A stretch of 31,606 nt of DNA from DASWOJ01 sp964242325 (GTDB lineage Bacteria; Pseudomonadota; Alphaproteobacteria; Acetobacterales; Acetobacteraceae): assembly GCA_964242325.1 (NCBI GenBank), contig CAXTCI010000043.1, positions 1 to 31,606 on the forward strand. The letters are read 5' to 3'. A model generated the notes under the pieces. It was not told where the DNA came from. It searched no databases and saw only the letters and a list, made by a program, of their open reading frames with translations. Within the stretch, counting starts at the first letter, position 1; each line of letters starts with the position of its first letter. Both the position numbers and the translations under genes were made by a program. Shown here piece after piece: positions 16,136 to 23,964 of this stretch.

Positions 16136-17140
16136 TTACACGCCCTGGGATTGCGACTGCGACTGAGCCTGTTTCAACGGCCGCCAGTCCCGGAAGAAGG
16201 CCGTGCCGATCAGCTCCCCGACGCCGATCAGGCTGCGCTGCACCCCGTCGAGGTAGTCGTGCAGCCCGTGCGGCAGCAACCGATCCACCGGGCCGTCCAG
16301 CAGGCCGCGCACGTCCTCCAGCCGCTCCAGCACGCCGGCAGTGTCGCGCAGGCCGTAGGCGGTCCGCAACTGGCTGAGGTGCCAGTTCATCCCACCGACG
16401 CAGAGCGCGACGCTACGCGCAAAGGCGACGTCCGCCAGCAGGAACGCCACCACGTCCGACGGCGTGAACCCGGCATCCGCCACCCTGCGGAACGCATGGT
16501 AGCCCGCCGCGGCCCGCAGCACCGCGTTCCACTGCGTCAGCTCGACGATCCGCCGCTCCTCCTCAGTGCCCTGGACCAGCAGGTGATACTTGATGTCCAG
16601 CAACCGGGTCGTCTGGTCCGCGCGCTCGATCAGCCGGCCCAGCTCGTAGAAGTGCCAGCCCTGGTCACGGAAAAACGTGCCCTCGGTGATGCCGGTATGG
16701 GCCTGCACGCCCTCCTTGATCCGCCGGCACAGCCGGGACAGCGCATCGCCGTCCAACTCGGAGGGATCGATCGCCATGACGGTGCGGTGGAACACGTTGA
16801 GCTGCATCCACATCTCGGTGGAGATCAGCGGGCGCAGCTTGCGGGCGTTGGTGCGCGCGGCTTCCAGGCAGGCGGGGATGCTGTTAGGATTGCTGGCGTC
16901 CAGCAGGTAGAAGCGCTTGACGGCGCCGGCCTCGATGTCCGTGCCCCGCTCAGCCAGGCCTGGCCCGTCCGAGTTGATGGCGACCAGGGCGGACCAGGAC
17001 TCGATTTCCCGGCCCGGGCTTTCGAAAGTCTGGGTCACGTCTATCAGCCGGGCCAGGTTCTCCACCCGCTCCAGGTAGCGCGCCATCCAGAATAGGCCCT
17101 CGGCATCCCGCGTCAGCAGCGGGGACTGGTGCATGCTCAT
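16136..17140 (-). CDS. Alpha-E domain protein (DUF403)
   Basis: This 334-residue protein matches the alpha-E (DUF403) family, a helical protein of unsettled function that is nearly always encoded beside a circularly permuted ATP-grasp protein. Family features include LLTRDAEGLFWMARYLERVENLARLID at the N-terminus, NARKLRPLISTEMW, the EGTFFRDQGWHFYELGRLIERADQTTRLLDIKY core and LLADVAFARSVALCV. The start ATG overlaps the upstream ATP-grasp stop by four bases (ATGA), so the two are translationally coupled. The C-terminus ends in a QSQSQSQ run encoded by short direct repeats near 16150, which may be length-variable between strains. A role in making or modifying a small peptide is an inference from the partner. 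Confidence 0.88.
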   Translation of the reverse strand: MSMHQSPLLTRDAEGLFWMARYLERVENLARLIDVTQTFESPGREIESWSALVAINSDGPGLAERGTDIEAGAVKRFYLLDASNPNSIPACLEAARTNARKLRPLISTEMWMQLNVFHRTVMAIDPSELDGDALSRLCRRIKEGVQAHTGITEGTFFRDQGWHFYELGRLIERADQTTRLLDIKYHLLVQGTEEERRIVELTQWNAVLRAAAGYHAFRRVADAGFTPSDVVAFLLADVAFARSVALCVGGMNWHLSQLRTAYGLRDTAGVLERLEDVRGLLDGPVDRLLPHGLHDYLDGVQRSLIGVGELIGTAFFRDWRPLKQAQSQSQSQGV

Positions 17141-18576
17141 TCCGCCAGCACCCAGGTGTCCTTGCTGCCGCCGCCCTGGGACGAGTTGACGATCAGGCTG
17201 CCTTCCTTGAGCGCCACGCGGGATAGGCCGCCGGGCAGCACCCAGGTGTCCCGGCCGGTGATGGCGAAGGGGCGCAGGTCCAGGTGACGCGCCCGCAGCC
17301 CGGCGTCGGTCAGGGTCGGCGCGACCGACAGGTTGATCATCGGCTGGCTGATCCAGTTGGCCGGGTCCTTCTCAATCAGGCCCCGCGCCGCCTCCAGCTC
17401 AGCCCGGCTGGCGCGCGGGCCGACGGTGATGCCGTAGCCGCCGCTCTCCCCAACGGGCTTGATGACCAGCTTGTCGAGGTTGGCCAGGGTATAGGCCAGC
17501 CCTTCCGCCTCGCCGCAGATGTTGGTTTCGACGTTGGGCAGGATCGCGTCCTGGTCGAGGTAGTATTTGATGATGCGCGGCATGTAGGCATAGACCGCCT
17601 TGTCGTCCGCGACCCCGGTGCCGACCGCGTTGGCCAGCGTCACGTTGCCCTTCCGCCAGGCGCCGATGATGCCGCGCACGCCGAGCATGCTGTCGGGACG
17701 GAACACGGCCGGGTCCAAGAAATCGTCGCCGATGCGGCGATACACCGTATGGACCCGGCGCAGCCCGGCGGTGGTACGCATCCAGACCTTGTCGTCCTCC
17801 ACCGTGAGGTCGGCGCCCTCCACCAGCGGCACGCCCATCTCACGCGCCAGGAAGACGTGCTCGAAGTAGGCGGAGTTGTAGATGCCGGGGCTAAGCAGCA
17901 CGACCTGCGGGTCGGACACGCCTTCCGGCGCGATCTCGTCCATGGCGCTGCGCAGCCGGCGGCCGTAGTCGTCCACCGGGCGCAGCTTCATGCCGGCAAC
18001 CAGGTCGGGGAAGGCGCGCAGCATCAGATGGCGGTTCTCGACGACATAGGACACGCCGGAGGGCGTGCGCGCGTTGTCCTCCAGGACGGAGAACATGCCG
18101 TCCTGGTCGCGCACCACGTCAATGCCGCAGATGTGGACGTAGGTGCCGAAGCGGACCGGGAAGCCCTCCATCTCCGGGCGGTAGTTGCTGTTACGATACA
18201 CTAGCTCGCCGGGGATCACGCCGTCGCGGACGATGCGGCCGCCGTTGTAGATGTCACCGAGGAACAGGTTCAGCGCGCGCACCCGCTGCTGCACGCCACG
18301 CTCCAGCACCGCCCAGTCCGCGGCCGGGATGATGCGCGGCACGCAGTCGAATGGCAGGATGCGGTCGATCGCGGCGGCGTCAGAATACACCGTGAAGGTG
18401 ATGCCGAGGTTGAACAGGTCGCGCTCCGCTAGTTGCGCCCGCGCGCGAAGCGCGTCGAGGCCGATGGCGGACAGCCGGCTGCGGACGAGGGCGGCGGCGC
18501 CCCCGTCATGGTCACGGGCGGTCAGCTCGCAGTAATAAGCGCCGGAGTCATACTGGTCGAACGGGTCTGCTGTCAT
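17137..18576 (-). CDS. Circularly permuted ATP-grasp protein
   Basis: This 479-residue protein belongs to the circularly permuted ATP-grasp family (formerly DUF404/DUF407). It probably catalyses ATP-dependent ligation of a carboxylate to an amine, as in peptide or amide bond formation. Conserved stretches include PFDCVPRIIPAADW, NLFLGDIYNGGRIVRDG, EDNARTPSGVSYVVENR, LLSPGIYNSAYFEHVFLAREMGVPLVEGADL, LDKLVIKPVGESGGYGI and SQGGGSKDTWVL. The start ATG is preceded by AAGG at a suitable distance. It forms a two-gene operon with the downstream alpha-E gene. In many genomes a transglutaminase-like protease follows this pair; none is present here, since the next gene downstream is the hydroxylase. The true substrate is unknown. 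Confidence 0.88.
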   Translation of the reverse strand: MTADPFDQYDSGAYYCELTARDHDGGAAALVRSRLSAIGLDALRARAQLAERDLFNLGITFTVYSDAAAIDRILPFDCVPRIIPAADWAVLERGVQQRVRALNLFLGDIYNGGRIVRDGVIPGELVYRNSNYRPEMEGFPVRFGTYVHICGIDVVRDQDGMFSVLEDNARTPSGVSYVVENRHLMLRAFPDLVAGMKLRPVDDYGRRLRSAMDEIAPEGVSDPQVVLLSPGIYNSAYFEHVFLAREMGVPLVEGADLTVEDDKVWMRTTAGLRRVHTVYRRIGDDFLDPAVFRPDSMLGVRGIIGAWRKGNVTLANAVGTGVADDKAVYAYMPRIIKYYLDQDAILPNVETNICGEAEGLAYTLANLDKLVIKPVGESGGYGITVGPRASRAELEAARGLIEKDPANWISQPMINLSVAPTLTDAGLRARHLDLRPFAITGRDTWVLPGGLSRVALKEGSLIVNSSQGGGSKDTWVLAE

Positions 18577-18820
18577 GGCGGCCTTGGGACGGGATATGGA
18601 CGCGGTGTATGGTCGAAGGCGGTATCATGCGCTGTTGTCATTGCAGCGTCACGGCGGGAACGCAATCCGCGTCGTGCATGCAACAGCCCTGCGCCGTCGT
18701 GCGCGGCATCTGGTTTGCGGTTGCATATACGCGCGATAGGCGGTTTACCTCCTTTGCCAGGTAATACGGTGCCCCTGCTCCCTCCTGGCCTCATTCCATC
18801 CTGGCCCGGAGTATTCCCCC

Positions 18821-19342
18821 ATGCGCTTTCCCCTCGGCTTCCTGTCCGCCGGCCTGGTTGCCGCCCAGATGCTGGCCGCCCCGTTGGCCTCGGCCGAATG
18901 CGTCCGCCCGGCCGACCATGCCTCGCTCGATGTCGCCGCGCTCAAGAGCACCCTGATGGTGACGGCGCTGACCTGCGATGCCGGCGACCGCTACAACGCA
19001 TTCATCCGCAAGTACCAGCCGGAGCTAAGCTCGCAGGAGAAGGCGCTGAGCGGCTACTTCAGCCGTGCCAACAGCCGCAATGCCCGCAAGCAGCAGGACG
19101 ACTACGTGACGCAGTTGGCCAACAGCCGGTCGCAGGACGGCACCCGCCGGGGCAGCCTATACTGCTCCGAGAACCTGCCGGTGTTCGACGAGGTGATGGC
19201 GTTGCGCAACGGGTCGGAGCTGGTGGAGTTTGCCGCTGGCAAGACGGTGAACCAGCCGATCAGCGTGGTCGCCTGCGGCGCCGCGGCGCCCGCCGTGACC
19301 CGGGCAAGCGCAAGCCGTAGCACGCGCACCCACCGCGGCTGA
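18821..19342 (+). CDS. Small secreted cysteine-containing protein of unknown function
   Basis: This 173-residue protein is not one I can assign to a named family. Residues 1-25 form a clear signal peptide (MRFPLGFLSAGLVAAQMLAA, cleaved near ASA-E). The mature part has four cysteines, at 27, 52, 115 and 152, which could form two disulfides in the periplasm. A charged helical stretch follows residue 55 (RYNAFIRKYQPELSSQEKAL, then FSRANSRNARKQQDDYVTQLA). The tail after residue 158 is rich in Ser, Arg and Thr and looks disordered. GGAG lies nine bases before the ATG. It has its own strong terminator and is transcribed alone, divergent from the ATP-grasp operon and convergent with the OmpA genes. 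Confidence 0.75.
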   Translation: MRFPLGFLSAGLVAAQMLAAPLASAECVRPADHASLDVAALKSTLMVTALTCDAGDRYNAFIRKYQPELSSQEKALSGYFSRANSRNARKQQDDYVTQLANSRSQDGTRRGSLYCSENLPVFDEVMALRNGSELVEFAAGKTVNQPISVVACGAAAPAVTRASASRSTRTHRG

Positions 19343-19367
19343 TCCGCGGTTGGCGGGACGATAGGAG

Positions 19368-19392
19368 AAAGGGGGCGCAAGGCCCCCTTTTT
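19368..19392 (+). terminator. Rho-independent terminator of the small secreted protein gene
   Basis: AAAGGGGGC and GCCCCCTTT form a perfect 9-base stem around a GCAAG loop, and the 3' side runs into TTTTT. It starts 26 bases after the stop codon. Read from the other strand the stem is the same, so it may also stop read-through from the leftward ompA gene, although the T-tract there is broken. Confidence 0.9.
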
Positions 19393-19434
19393 CACGTCGC
19401 GGCTAACGCCTTGAAGCGGTGAGGGCACAGGCGG

Positions 19435-19498
19435 AAGAGCGCCAGCGCCCTCCACCAGGGTATAGCATCACACCTCAGCAGAAGGCGATGGCGCTCTT
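19435..19498. other. Ten-base inverted repeat downstream of the first ompA-like gene
   Basis: AAGAGCGCCA (19435-19444) and TGGCGCTCTT (19489-19498) are perfect complements separated by 44 bases. Read leftward, this lies about 60 bases after the OmpA stop and could be part of that transcript's 3' end. The loop is long and there is no T-tract, so a terminator role is weakly supported. Confidence 0.3.
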
Positions 19499-19559
19499 TC
19501 GCCCTGCAATTCATTGGAGGCTGGAAGACTTGCATGGCGGGCTGCGGCCTGCCACGGCA

Positions 19560-20642
19560 TCAGCGCAGGACGATCTCCACCCGGCGGTTCTGTGGCTCCC
19601 GCACACCCTTGGCGGTTTGCACCAGCGGCTGGGTTTCGCCAAGGCCCTGAACGGTGATCGCCGCACGTGGCACGCCGAGGCGCACCAGCTCTGCCGCGAC
19701 GGTCTGTGCCCGGCGCACCGACAGGCCCTGGTTATACTGGGCGGTGCCGCTGCTATCTGTATGCCCTGCGACCTCGATCCGCGTAGTTTGCACGCGCTGG
19801 GTGGCCTGCGCGGCCTCGGCGATGATCTGCCGGGCGCGGTCGGTCAGGTCGGCACGGTCCCAGTCGAAGAACACCAGGTAGGTCCGCGCCTCGGTGCGAG
19901 CAGGAGTTGGCGCAGGAGCCGCCTCCACCGGCGGTGGCGGTGGCACGTTGAAGGCGTAGCGCAGGCCGAGCATCAGGCTGTGGTTGTAGTCGTCGGTCGT
20001 GGTGATCCGCCCAGTCTGGAGCAGCCCTGGCGATGATACCCGTTCCCCAAACGTCCGATCGCCGGCAAGCGAGAAGAAACGATACTCGGCCGTAAGCGAC
20101 AGCCCAACCACGGGCGGGATTGGAAATGAGACGCCGGCGATCGCCTGATAGGCGAAGCTGCTGTCCACACCGCGGGAGACGGTTGTGCTGAACGGAGACG
20201 AGATGGTGTAGCGCCGGTCTACCCAGCTATAGCCGGCGCCCGCGCCGACGTATGGGAACACGTAGGGGCTGCCGACATCGAGGTCGAACAACGCGTTCAC
20301 CATGCCGCCGTACTTGTCTTCACGCCCGCGGGCACTCGGACCGTTACCGCTGCTGCTGAGGTCGTTGTGGCGGAAATCGCCCTCGGCCTCGATCCGCAGG
20401 CCGTTGCCGAAGCCATAACCGACGCTCGCCAGGCCAGTATAACCAGGGTCGAAGGACCGTGGCCGGGTTGTAATTTGGCGGACGCCGTTGAGGGTGACGG
20501 TTTGATTGAACTCCTGCTGCAGGAAGTTGCCGCCGCCGGCGCCGCCAATATACAGCCCGGTCACGGGCTGCGCCGCTGCCGTCCCGGGCAGCAGGGCAGG
20601 TGCGGCCAGCACGGTTGCGGCCAGCAGGGTCATGCGCGTCAT
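19560..20642 (-). CDS. OmpA-family outer membrane protein, paralogue 1
   Basis: This 360-residue envelope protein has a signal peptide (residues 1-24, ending AAAQ) and an N-terminal beta-barrel of about 210 residues with alternating strands such as GLYIGGAGGGNF, YTGLASVGYGFGNGLRIEAEG and HSLMLGLRYAFN. A PPPPP hinge follows, then a C-terminal OmpA domain that binds peptidoglycan. That domain is recognised by FFDWDRADLTDRARQII, VAGHTDSSGTAQYNQGLSVRRAQTVAAEL and the final EPQNRRVEIVLR. The ATG is preceded by GAGGAG with good spacing. It is a tandem paralogue of the gene at 21070. The OmpA domains are almost identical over long stretches, while the barrel loops differ strongly. Confidence 0.9.
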   Translation of the reverse strand: MTRMTLLAATVLAAPALLPGTAAAQPVTGLYIGGAGGGNFLQQEFNQTVTLNGVRQITTRPRSFDPGYTGLASVGYGFGNGLRIEAEGDFRHNDLSSSGNGPSARGREDKYGGMVNALFDLDVGSPYVFPYVGAGAGYSWVDRRYTISSPFSTTVSRGVDSSFAYQAIAGVSFPIPPVVGLSLTAEYRFFSLAGDRTFGERVSSPGLLQTGRITTTDDYNHSLMLGLRYAFNVPPPPPVEAAPAPTPARTEARTYLVFFDWDRADLTDRARQIIAEAAQATQRVQTTRIEVAGHTDSSGTAQYNQGLSVRRAQTVAAELVRLGVPRAAITVQGLGETQPLVQTAKGVREPQNRRVEIVLR

Positions 20643-21015
20643 AGACTACTCCTCGTGGGCCGCCAGGCGAGACGGCACCGCCCGAGCCGGCGGCCTCCTA
20701 TGAAGTAACGCTGTCCCGGGCAGCAAGGCAAGCAACGCCGGGCAATAAGGCGGCATGTGGCAGCGGCGCTACAGGTGCCTTCCCAGCTGTCATTGCAAGC
20801 GGGGCAGCAACGCGACGGCTCAGTAGGCGCTTGGGTCCTTGAAGGTTTATGCAGCGCCGGGAACAAGGGCCTGCATTTACGATCCCGTATCGCGGATGTG
20901 CCGGGTGCTTTCCGGCCCGCGATGGCGTTGCGGCTTGGCGAAAGGCGTTTCGCTTTTTCGTCCTGCGTGTCGCCCCAAGGCGCGGCGCCGCCTAGGCAGC
21001 CTCTCGAAACAAGAA
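20643..21015. other. Intergenic region between the two ompA-like genes
   Basis: The region must hold the promoter and leader of the first ompA-like gene (leftward). A segment near 20700-20760 repeats short GGGCA-type elements. A rightward terminator-like hairpin is listed separately at 20938-20958. Open frames in the region lack recognisable features and run as shadows into the neighbouring genes, so no gene is called. Confidence 0.4.
20938..20958 (+). terminator. Orphan terminator-like hairpin facing rightward
   Basis: GCGAAA and TTTCGC form a perfect 6-base stem with a GGCG loop, followed directly by TTTTT. The orientation is rightward, yet both flanking genes are leftward, so it ends no annotated transcript. 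It could terminate a small RNA or antisense transcript originating around 20700-20930, or be a chance hairpin in the long leader of the first ompA-like gene. Confidence 0.4.
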
Positions 21016-21042
21016 GGGCCGGTCCACACCGTGGACCGGCCC
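21016..21042 (-). terminator. Rho-independent terminator of the second ompA-like gene
   Basis: GGGCCGGTCCAC and GTGGACCGGCCC are perfect 12-base complements with a three-base loop. Read leftward, the stem is followed by TTCTTGTTT. It lies 27 bases beyond the OmpA stop. It should uncouple the two ompA-like genes, giving each its own transcript. Confidence 0.85.
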
Positions 21043-21069
21043 CCATGCAACGTTGGCGGAATCGCCTGC

Positions 21070-22251
21070 TTAGCGCAGGATGATCTGCACGCGGCGGTTC
21101 TGCGGCTCACGCACGCCGTCGGCGGTCGGGACCAGCGGGTTGCTCTCGCCGAAGCCCTGCACCGTGATCGCCTGGCGCGGCACGCCCTGGCGGACCAGCT
21201 CGGCCGCCACGTTCTGCGCGCGGCGGACGGACAGGCCGGCGTTGTAGCGGGCGGTGCCGGACTTGTCGGTGTAGCCGTTGACTTCGATGCGCGTCGTCTG
21301 CACGCGCTGGGTGGCCTGGGCCGCCTCAGCGATGATCTGGCGGGCACGGTCGGTCAGGTCAGCACGATCCCAGTCGAAGAACACCAGGTAGGTGCGGGCC
21401 GTCGCCTGCTGCGGAATCGGAGCCGGCGGCGGCGGCGGCGGGGCTGCGTTGAAGGCGTAGCGCAAGCCCACCAGGATGCTGTGGTTCAGGTCGTCGTTAG
21501 ACCCGATCCGCACCTTGGCGCGGGTCGAGGTGCCCGGCGCGAAGTACTGGTAGTTGAAGCTGTTGGCCTCAGCCAAGCCCATGAAGCGATACTCGGTCGT
21601 GACGGACAAGCCCGGCACCTGCGCGATCGGGAATGCCGCACCGATTATGGCCTGGTAGGCGAACGATCCTTGGCCCTGGTTGGTGCGGAACAGGCTGTTG
21701 AAGCCGTTCGGCTGGCCGAACACCGGGCCGCTGTTGCCATAGAAGCGGGCATTCTGCTGCTGGTCATACATGTAGCCGACGCCAAGGCCGACATACGGCG
21801 TGATCGCCGCCGGGAAGAAGCCCAAGCCCAGCACGTTCGGGTCGAAGTCGTACAGCACGTTCAGCATGCCGCCGTACTTCCTCTCGTCGCCACCAGCATT
21901 CAAGCTGCTACGGCTGCCGTTGGAATTGACAACGCCAGAGAGGCTGTTGAATTTGTTCTGGCGGTAGTCGCCCTCGACCTCCAAACGCAGGCCGTTGCCC
22001 AGGCCGTAGCCGACGCTAACGATGCCCATAAAGCCGGCGTCGCTCCGGAGGTTCGCGTTATTGCCTATCGAGCGCAGGTTGGGGAAAAACCGGCTGTTCT
22101 GCTGCGGGTAGGCGACGCCGTTCACGCCCTCGTCCTGCAAAAAGTTAACACCGGCGCCGGCGCCGATGTAAAGGCCATTGATCGCTTCGGCCTTGGCAGC
22201 CACAGGGGCCGCAAGGACGGTCGCGGCCAGTAGCGCGCTGCGGAGCTTCAT
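21070..22251 (-). CDS. OmpA-family outer membrane protein, paralogue 2
   Basis: This second OmpA-family protein has 393 residues. A signal peptide (MKLRSALLAATVLAAPVAAK, then AEA) precedes a beta-barrel with longer loops than the neighbouring paralogue. A PPPPPP hinge and the peptidoglycan-binding OmpA domain follow (FFDWDRADLTDRARQII, NGYTDKSGTARYNAGLSVRRAQNVAAEL, EPQNRRVQIILR). The frame is open from 22341, but the ATG at 22251 starts the signal peptide and has GGAG about eight bases upstream, so it is chosen. It ends in a strong hairpin terminator. The upstream 120 bases are relatively AT-rich and include TGATAAAGT, a possible -10 region, but no clear -35 partner. Confidence 0.92.
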   Translation of the reverse strand: MKLRSALLAATVLAAPVAAKAEAINGLYIGAGAGVNFLQDEGVNGVAYPQQNSRFFPNLRSIGNNANLRSDAGFMGIVSVGYGLGNGLRLEVEGDYRQNKFNSLSGVVNSNGSRSSLNAGGDERKYGGMLNVLYDFDPNVLGLGFFPAAITPYVGLGVGYMYDQQQNARFYGNSGPVFGQPNGFNSLFRTNQGQGSFAYQAIIGAAFPIAQVPGLSVTTEYRFMGLAEANSFNYQYFAPGTSTRAKVRIGSNDDLNHSILVGLRYAFNAAPPPPPPAPIPQQATARTYLVFFDWDRADLTDRARQIIAEAAQATQRVQTTRIEVNGYTDKSGTARYNAGLSVRRAQNVAAELVRQGVPRQAITVQGFGESNPLVPTADGVREPQNRRVQIILR

Positions 22252-22385
22252 CTGTTCTCTCCTCGTTAAAATCTGCGTATCAAGCGCATCCGGGGGCCTG
22301 CGGGACTGTCCCCCCGCCTCTCGGTGAACGCACTTTATCACTTGTTGCCGTAAGTGCGAGGGAGTGCGGGCCGATTCAGGACCGC

Positions 22386-22405
22386 TTGTGGCGCAGAAGC
22401 CACAA
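22386..22405. other. Short hairpin after the DUF1491 gene
   Basis: TTGTGGC and GCCACAA form a perfect 7-base stem with a six-base loop in the gap between the leftward DUF1491 stop (22455) and the second ompA-like gene. It has no T-tract. A weak transcript end or RNA stabiliser is possible. Confidence 0.3.
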
Positions 22406-22454
22406 CGCGCGGCGCAGAATTACCACACACCTGCGTGAGCGCGATCGTTCCGCC

Positions 22455-22790
22455 CTAGACGACCTTCGCCTCGAAGGGTGGCAGCAGATCCGGCGCCTCG
22501 AACTCCACCACCCATAGGTCGGGGTCCCTGCCGACCTGCCGAGCGACGTAGGCGTCGACGGCGACCTGGTCAACCGGCGCCGGGCCGGTGGCACGCAGCC
22601 AGGACACGTCGCCTTCGCCGGCGCGCACCTGGGACAGCACGCACAGGCCGTCGCGCCCGCGCAGCACCAGCAGCACACCGCCGGCATCGGGGTCGCCTGG
22701 ACGAAGCACGGCGCCGGGCCGCCCGTCCACGTCGCCCATGCGGAGCGCCATCTGCACCCACAGCTTCGCCTTTATCCGTGGTGCAGACAT
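22455..22790 (-). CDS. DUF1491 family protein
   Basis: This 111-residue cytoplasmic protein fits the DUF1491 family, found mainly in alphaproteobacteria and of unknown function. The recognisable pattern is an N-terminal IKAKLWVQMALRMGDVDGRP followed by DPDAGGVLLVLRG and VLSQVRAGEGDVSWLRATG. The end is a DPDLWVVEFEAPDLLPPF segment. The ATG has AAGGA about six bases upstream. It is divergent from the ABC importer genes, with only 47 bases between the start codons, so the promoters overlap. It has no signal peptide or membrane segment. Confidence 0.8.
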   Translation of the reverse strand: MSAPRIKAKLWVQMALRMGDVDGRPGAVLRPGDPDAGGVLLVLRGRDGLCVLSQVRAGEGDVSWLRATGPAPVDQVAVDAYVARQVGRDPDLWVVEFEAPDLLPPFEAKVV

Positions 22791-22837
22791 TCCGGTTCCT
22801 TCATTGTCGCCGCGACATTAACCCATGTGAGGTCCCG

Positions 22838-23833
22838 ATGTTGCAGGCTTCAATGTTGCGCCTCATCGTCTTTGCCGCCCTGATTTGCGGCACAGCGGCT
22901 CAGGCGGCCGACAAGGTGGCCTTTGGCCTGGATTGGCGGGCAGAGGCCGAATACGGCGGCTACTACCAGGCCCAGGCCACCGGCATCTATGCCCGGCATG
23001 GCCTGGACGTCAGCATCCGCCAAGGCGGGCCGCAGGTGAACCAGGCGCAACTGCTGCTGGCCGGGCGGCTCGACTTCAACTTGGCGTCCAACAGCTTCCT
23101 GGCGCTGAACTTCGTGCGTGAGGACCTGCCGTTCGTGGCCGTCGCCGCGATATTCCAGCGCGATCCGGCCATCCTGCTGGCGCATCCGGGCGTCGGCCAC
23201 GACAGCTTTGAGGCGCTGCGCGGCGCACCGATCATGATCGGCGCCGACAGCCGGGTGGGATGGTGGAACTTTCTGCGGGCGCGGTTCGGCTACACGGACG
23301 CGCAGATCAGGCCCTACACCTTCAACCTGGCGCCGTTCCTGGCGGACAAGGGCGCGGTGCAGCAGGGCTACCTGGGCAGCGAGCCGTTCCTGGTGCGCGA
23401 GGCCGCGGGGTTCGATCCCGTGGTGCTTCTGCTGGCCGACGCCGGGTTCAGCGGCTATGGCAGCCTGATCACCGCCAGCACGAAGCTGGTGGAGGGCAAC
23501 CCGGACCTGGTGCAACGCTTCCTGGACGCCTCGGTCGAGGGCTGGGTGTCCTACCTGCATGGCGACCCGGCGCCAGGCAACGCCCTTATCAAGAAGGACA
23601 ATCCCGAGATGACCGACGCACTGCTGGAGTATGGCCGGGCGGCGTTGCGGGACCGGGGCATCCTGGAATCCGGCGATGCGGCGTCGGGGGGGATCGGCGC
23701 GATGACCGATGCGCGGTGGGCGGATTTCTTCGGGGTGATGTCCGGTCAGGGGCTGTATCCCGCCGGGCTGGACCTGCGGCGGGCCTACACGTTGCGCTTC
23801 GTGAACAAGGGCGTGGGCGTGGGGGCGAAGTAG
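22838..23833 (+). CDS. NMT1/THI5-type ABC transporter substrate-binding protein
   Basis: This 331-residue periplasmic binding protein has a signal peptide (residues 1-23, ending AAQAAD) and the NMT1/THI5-like fold. Recognisable parts are KVAFGLDWRAEAEYGGYYQA, GIYARHGLDVSIRQGGP, LLAGRLDFNLASNSFLAL and ALRGAPIMIGADSRVGWWNFL. Relatives bind pyrimidine thiamine precursors, riboflavin, sulfonates, nitrate or aromatic acids, and the ligand cannot be fixed here. No TPP or FMN riboswitch fits in the 47-base upstream gap, which argues mildly against a riboswitch-controlled vitamin importer. The ATG at 22838 has GAGGT six bases upstream; the ATG at 22853 is an alternative. The ATPase and permease of the same importer follow. 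Confidence 0.87.
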   Translation: MLQASMLRLIVFAALICGTAAQAADKVAFGLDWRAEAEYGGYYQAQATGIYARHGLDVSIRQGGPQVNQAQLLLAGRLDFNLASNSFLALNFVREDLPFVAVAAIFQRDPAILLAHPGVGHDSFEALRGAPIMIGADSRVGWWNFLRARFGYTDAQIRPYTFNLAPFLADKGAVQQGYLGSEPFLVREAAGFDPVVLLLADAGFSGYGSLITASTKLVEGNPDLVQRFLDASVEGWVSYLHGDPAPGNALIKKDNPEMTDALLEYGRAALRDRGILESGDAASGGIGAMTDARWADFFGVMSGQGLYPAGLDLRRAYTLRFVNKGVGVGAK

Positions 23834-23865
23834 CAGCTGGAAGCCGTGCCGTTCCCCCATGGGCG

Positions 23866-23964
23866 CCGTCGTTGCGGGCCGCTTGCAGCGGGGCAATCCA
23901 GGGATCGCGAGTGCAGCCCTGTCTGCCCCCGGATTGCCGCGGCGCGGCGCGCGTTGCGATGACG
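23866..23964. repeat. Family 2 palindromic repeat, copy 3
   Basis: The left end CCGTCGTTGCGGGCCGC and right end GCGCGTTGCGATGACG are imperfect inverted copies. Inside them GGCAATCC (23892-23899) and GGATTGCC (23931-23938) pair perfectly. The overall length of 99 bases matches the copy at 2895. The right end contains the ATG used as start of the ABC ATPase gene, so the repeat directly abuts or overlaps that coding region. Confidence 0.75.

Noticed and set aside
22791..22837. TPP or other riboswitch before the NMT1/THI5-type binding protein
   Set aside because: Only 47 bases separate it from the divergent gene, too short for the known riboswitch folds, and no conserved motif is visible.
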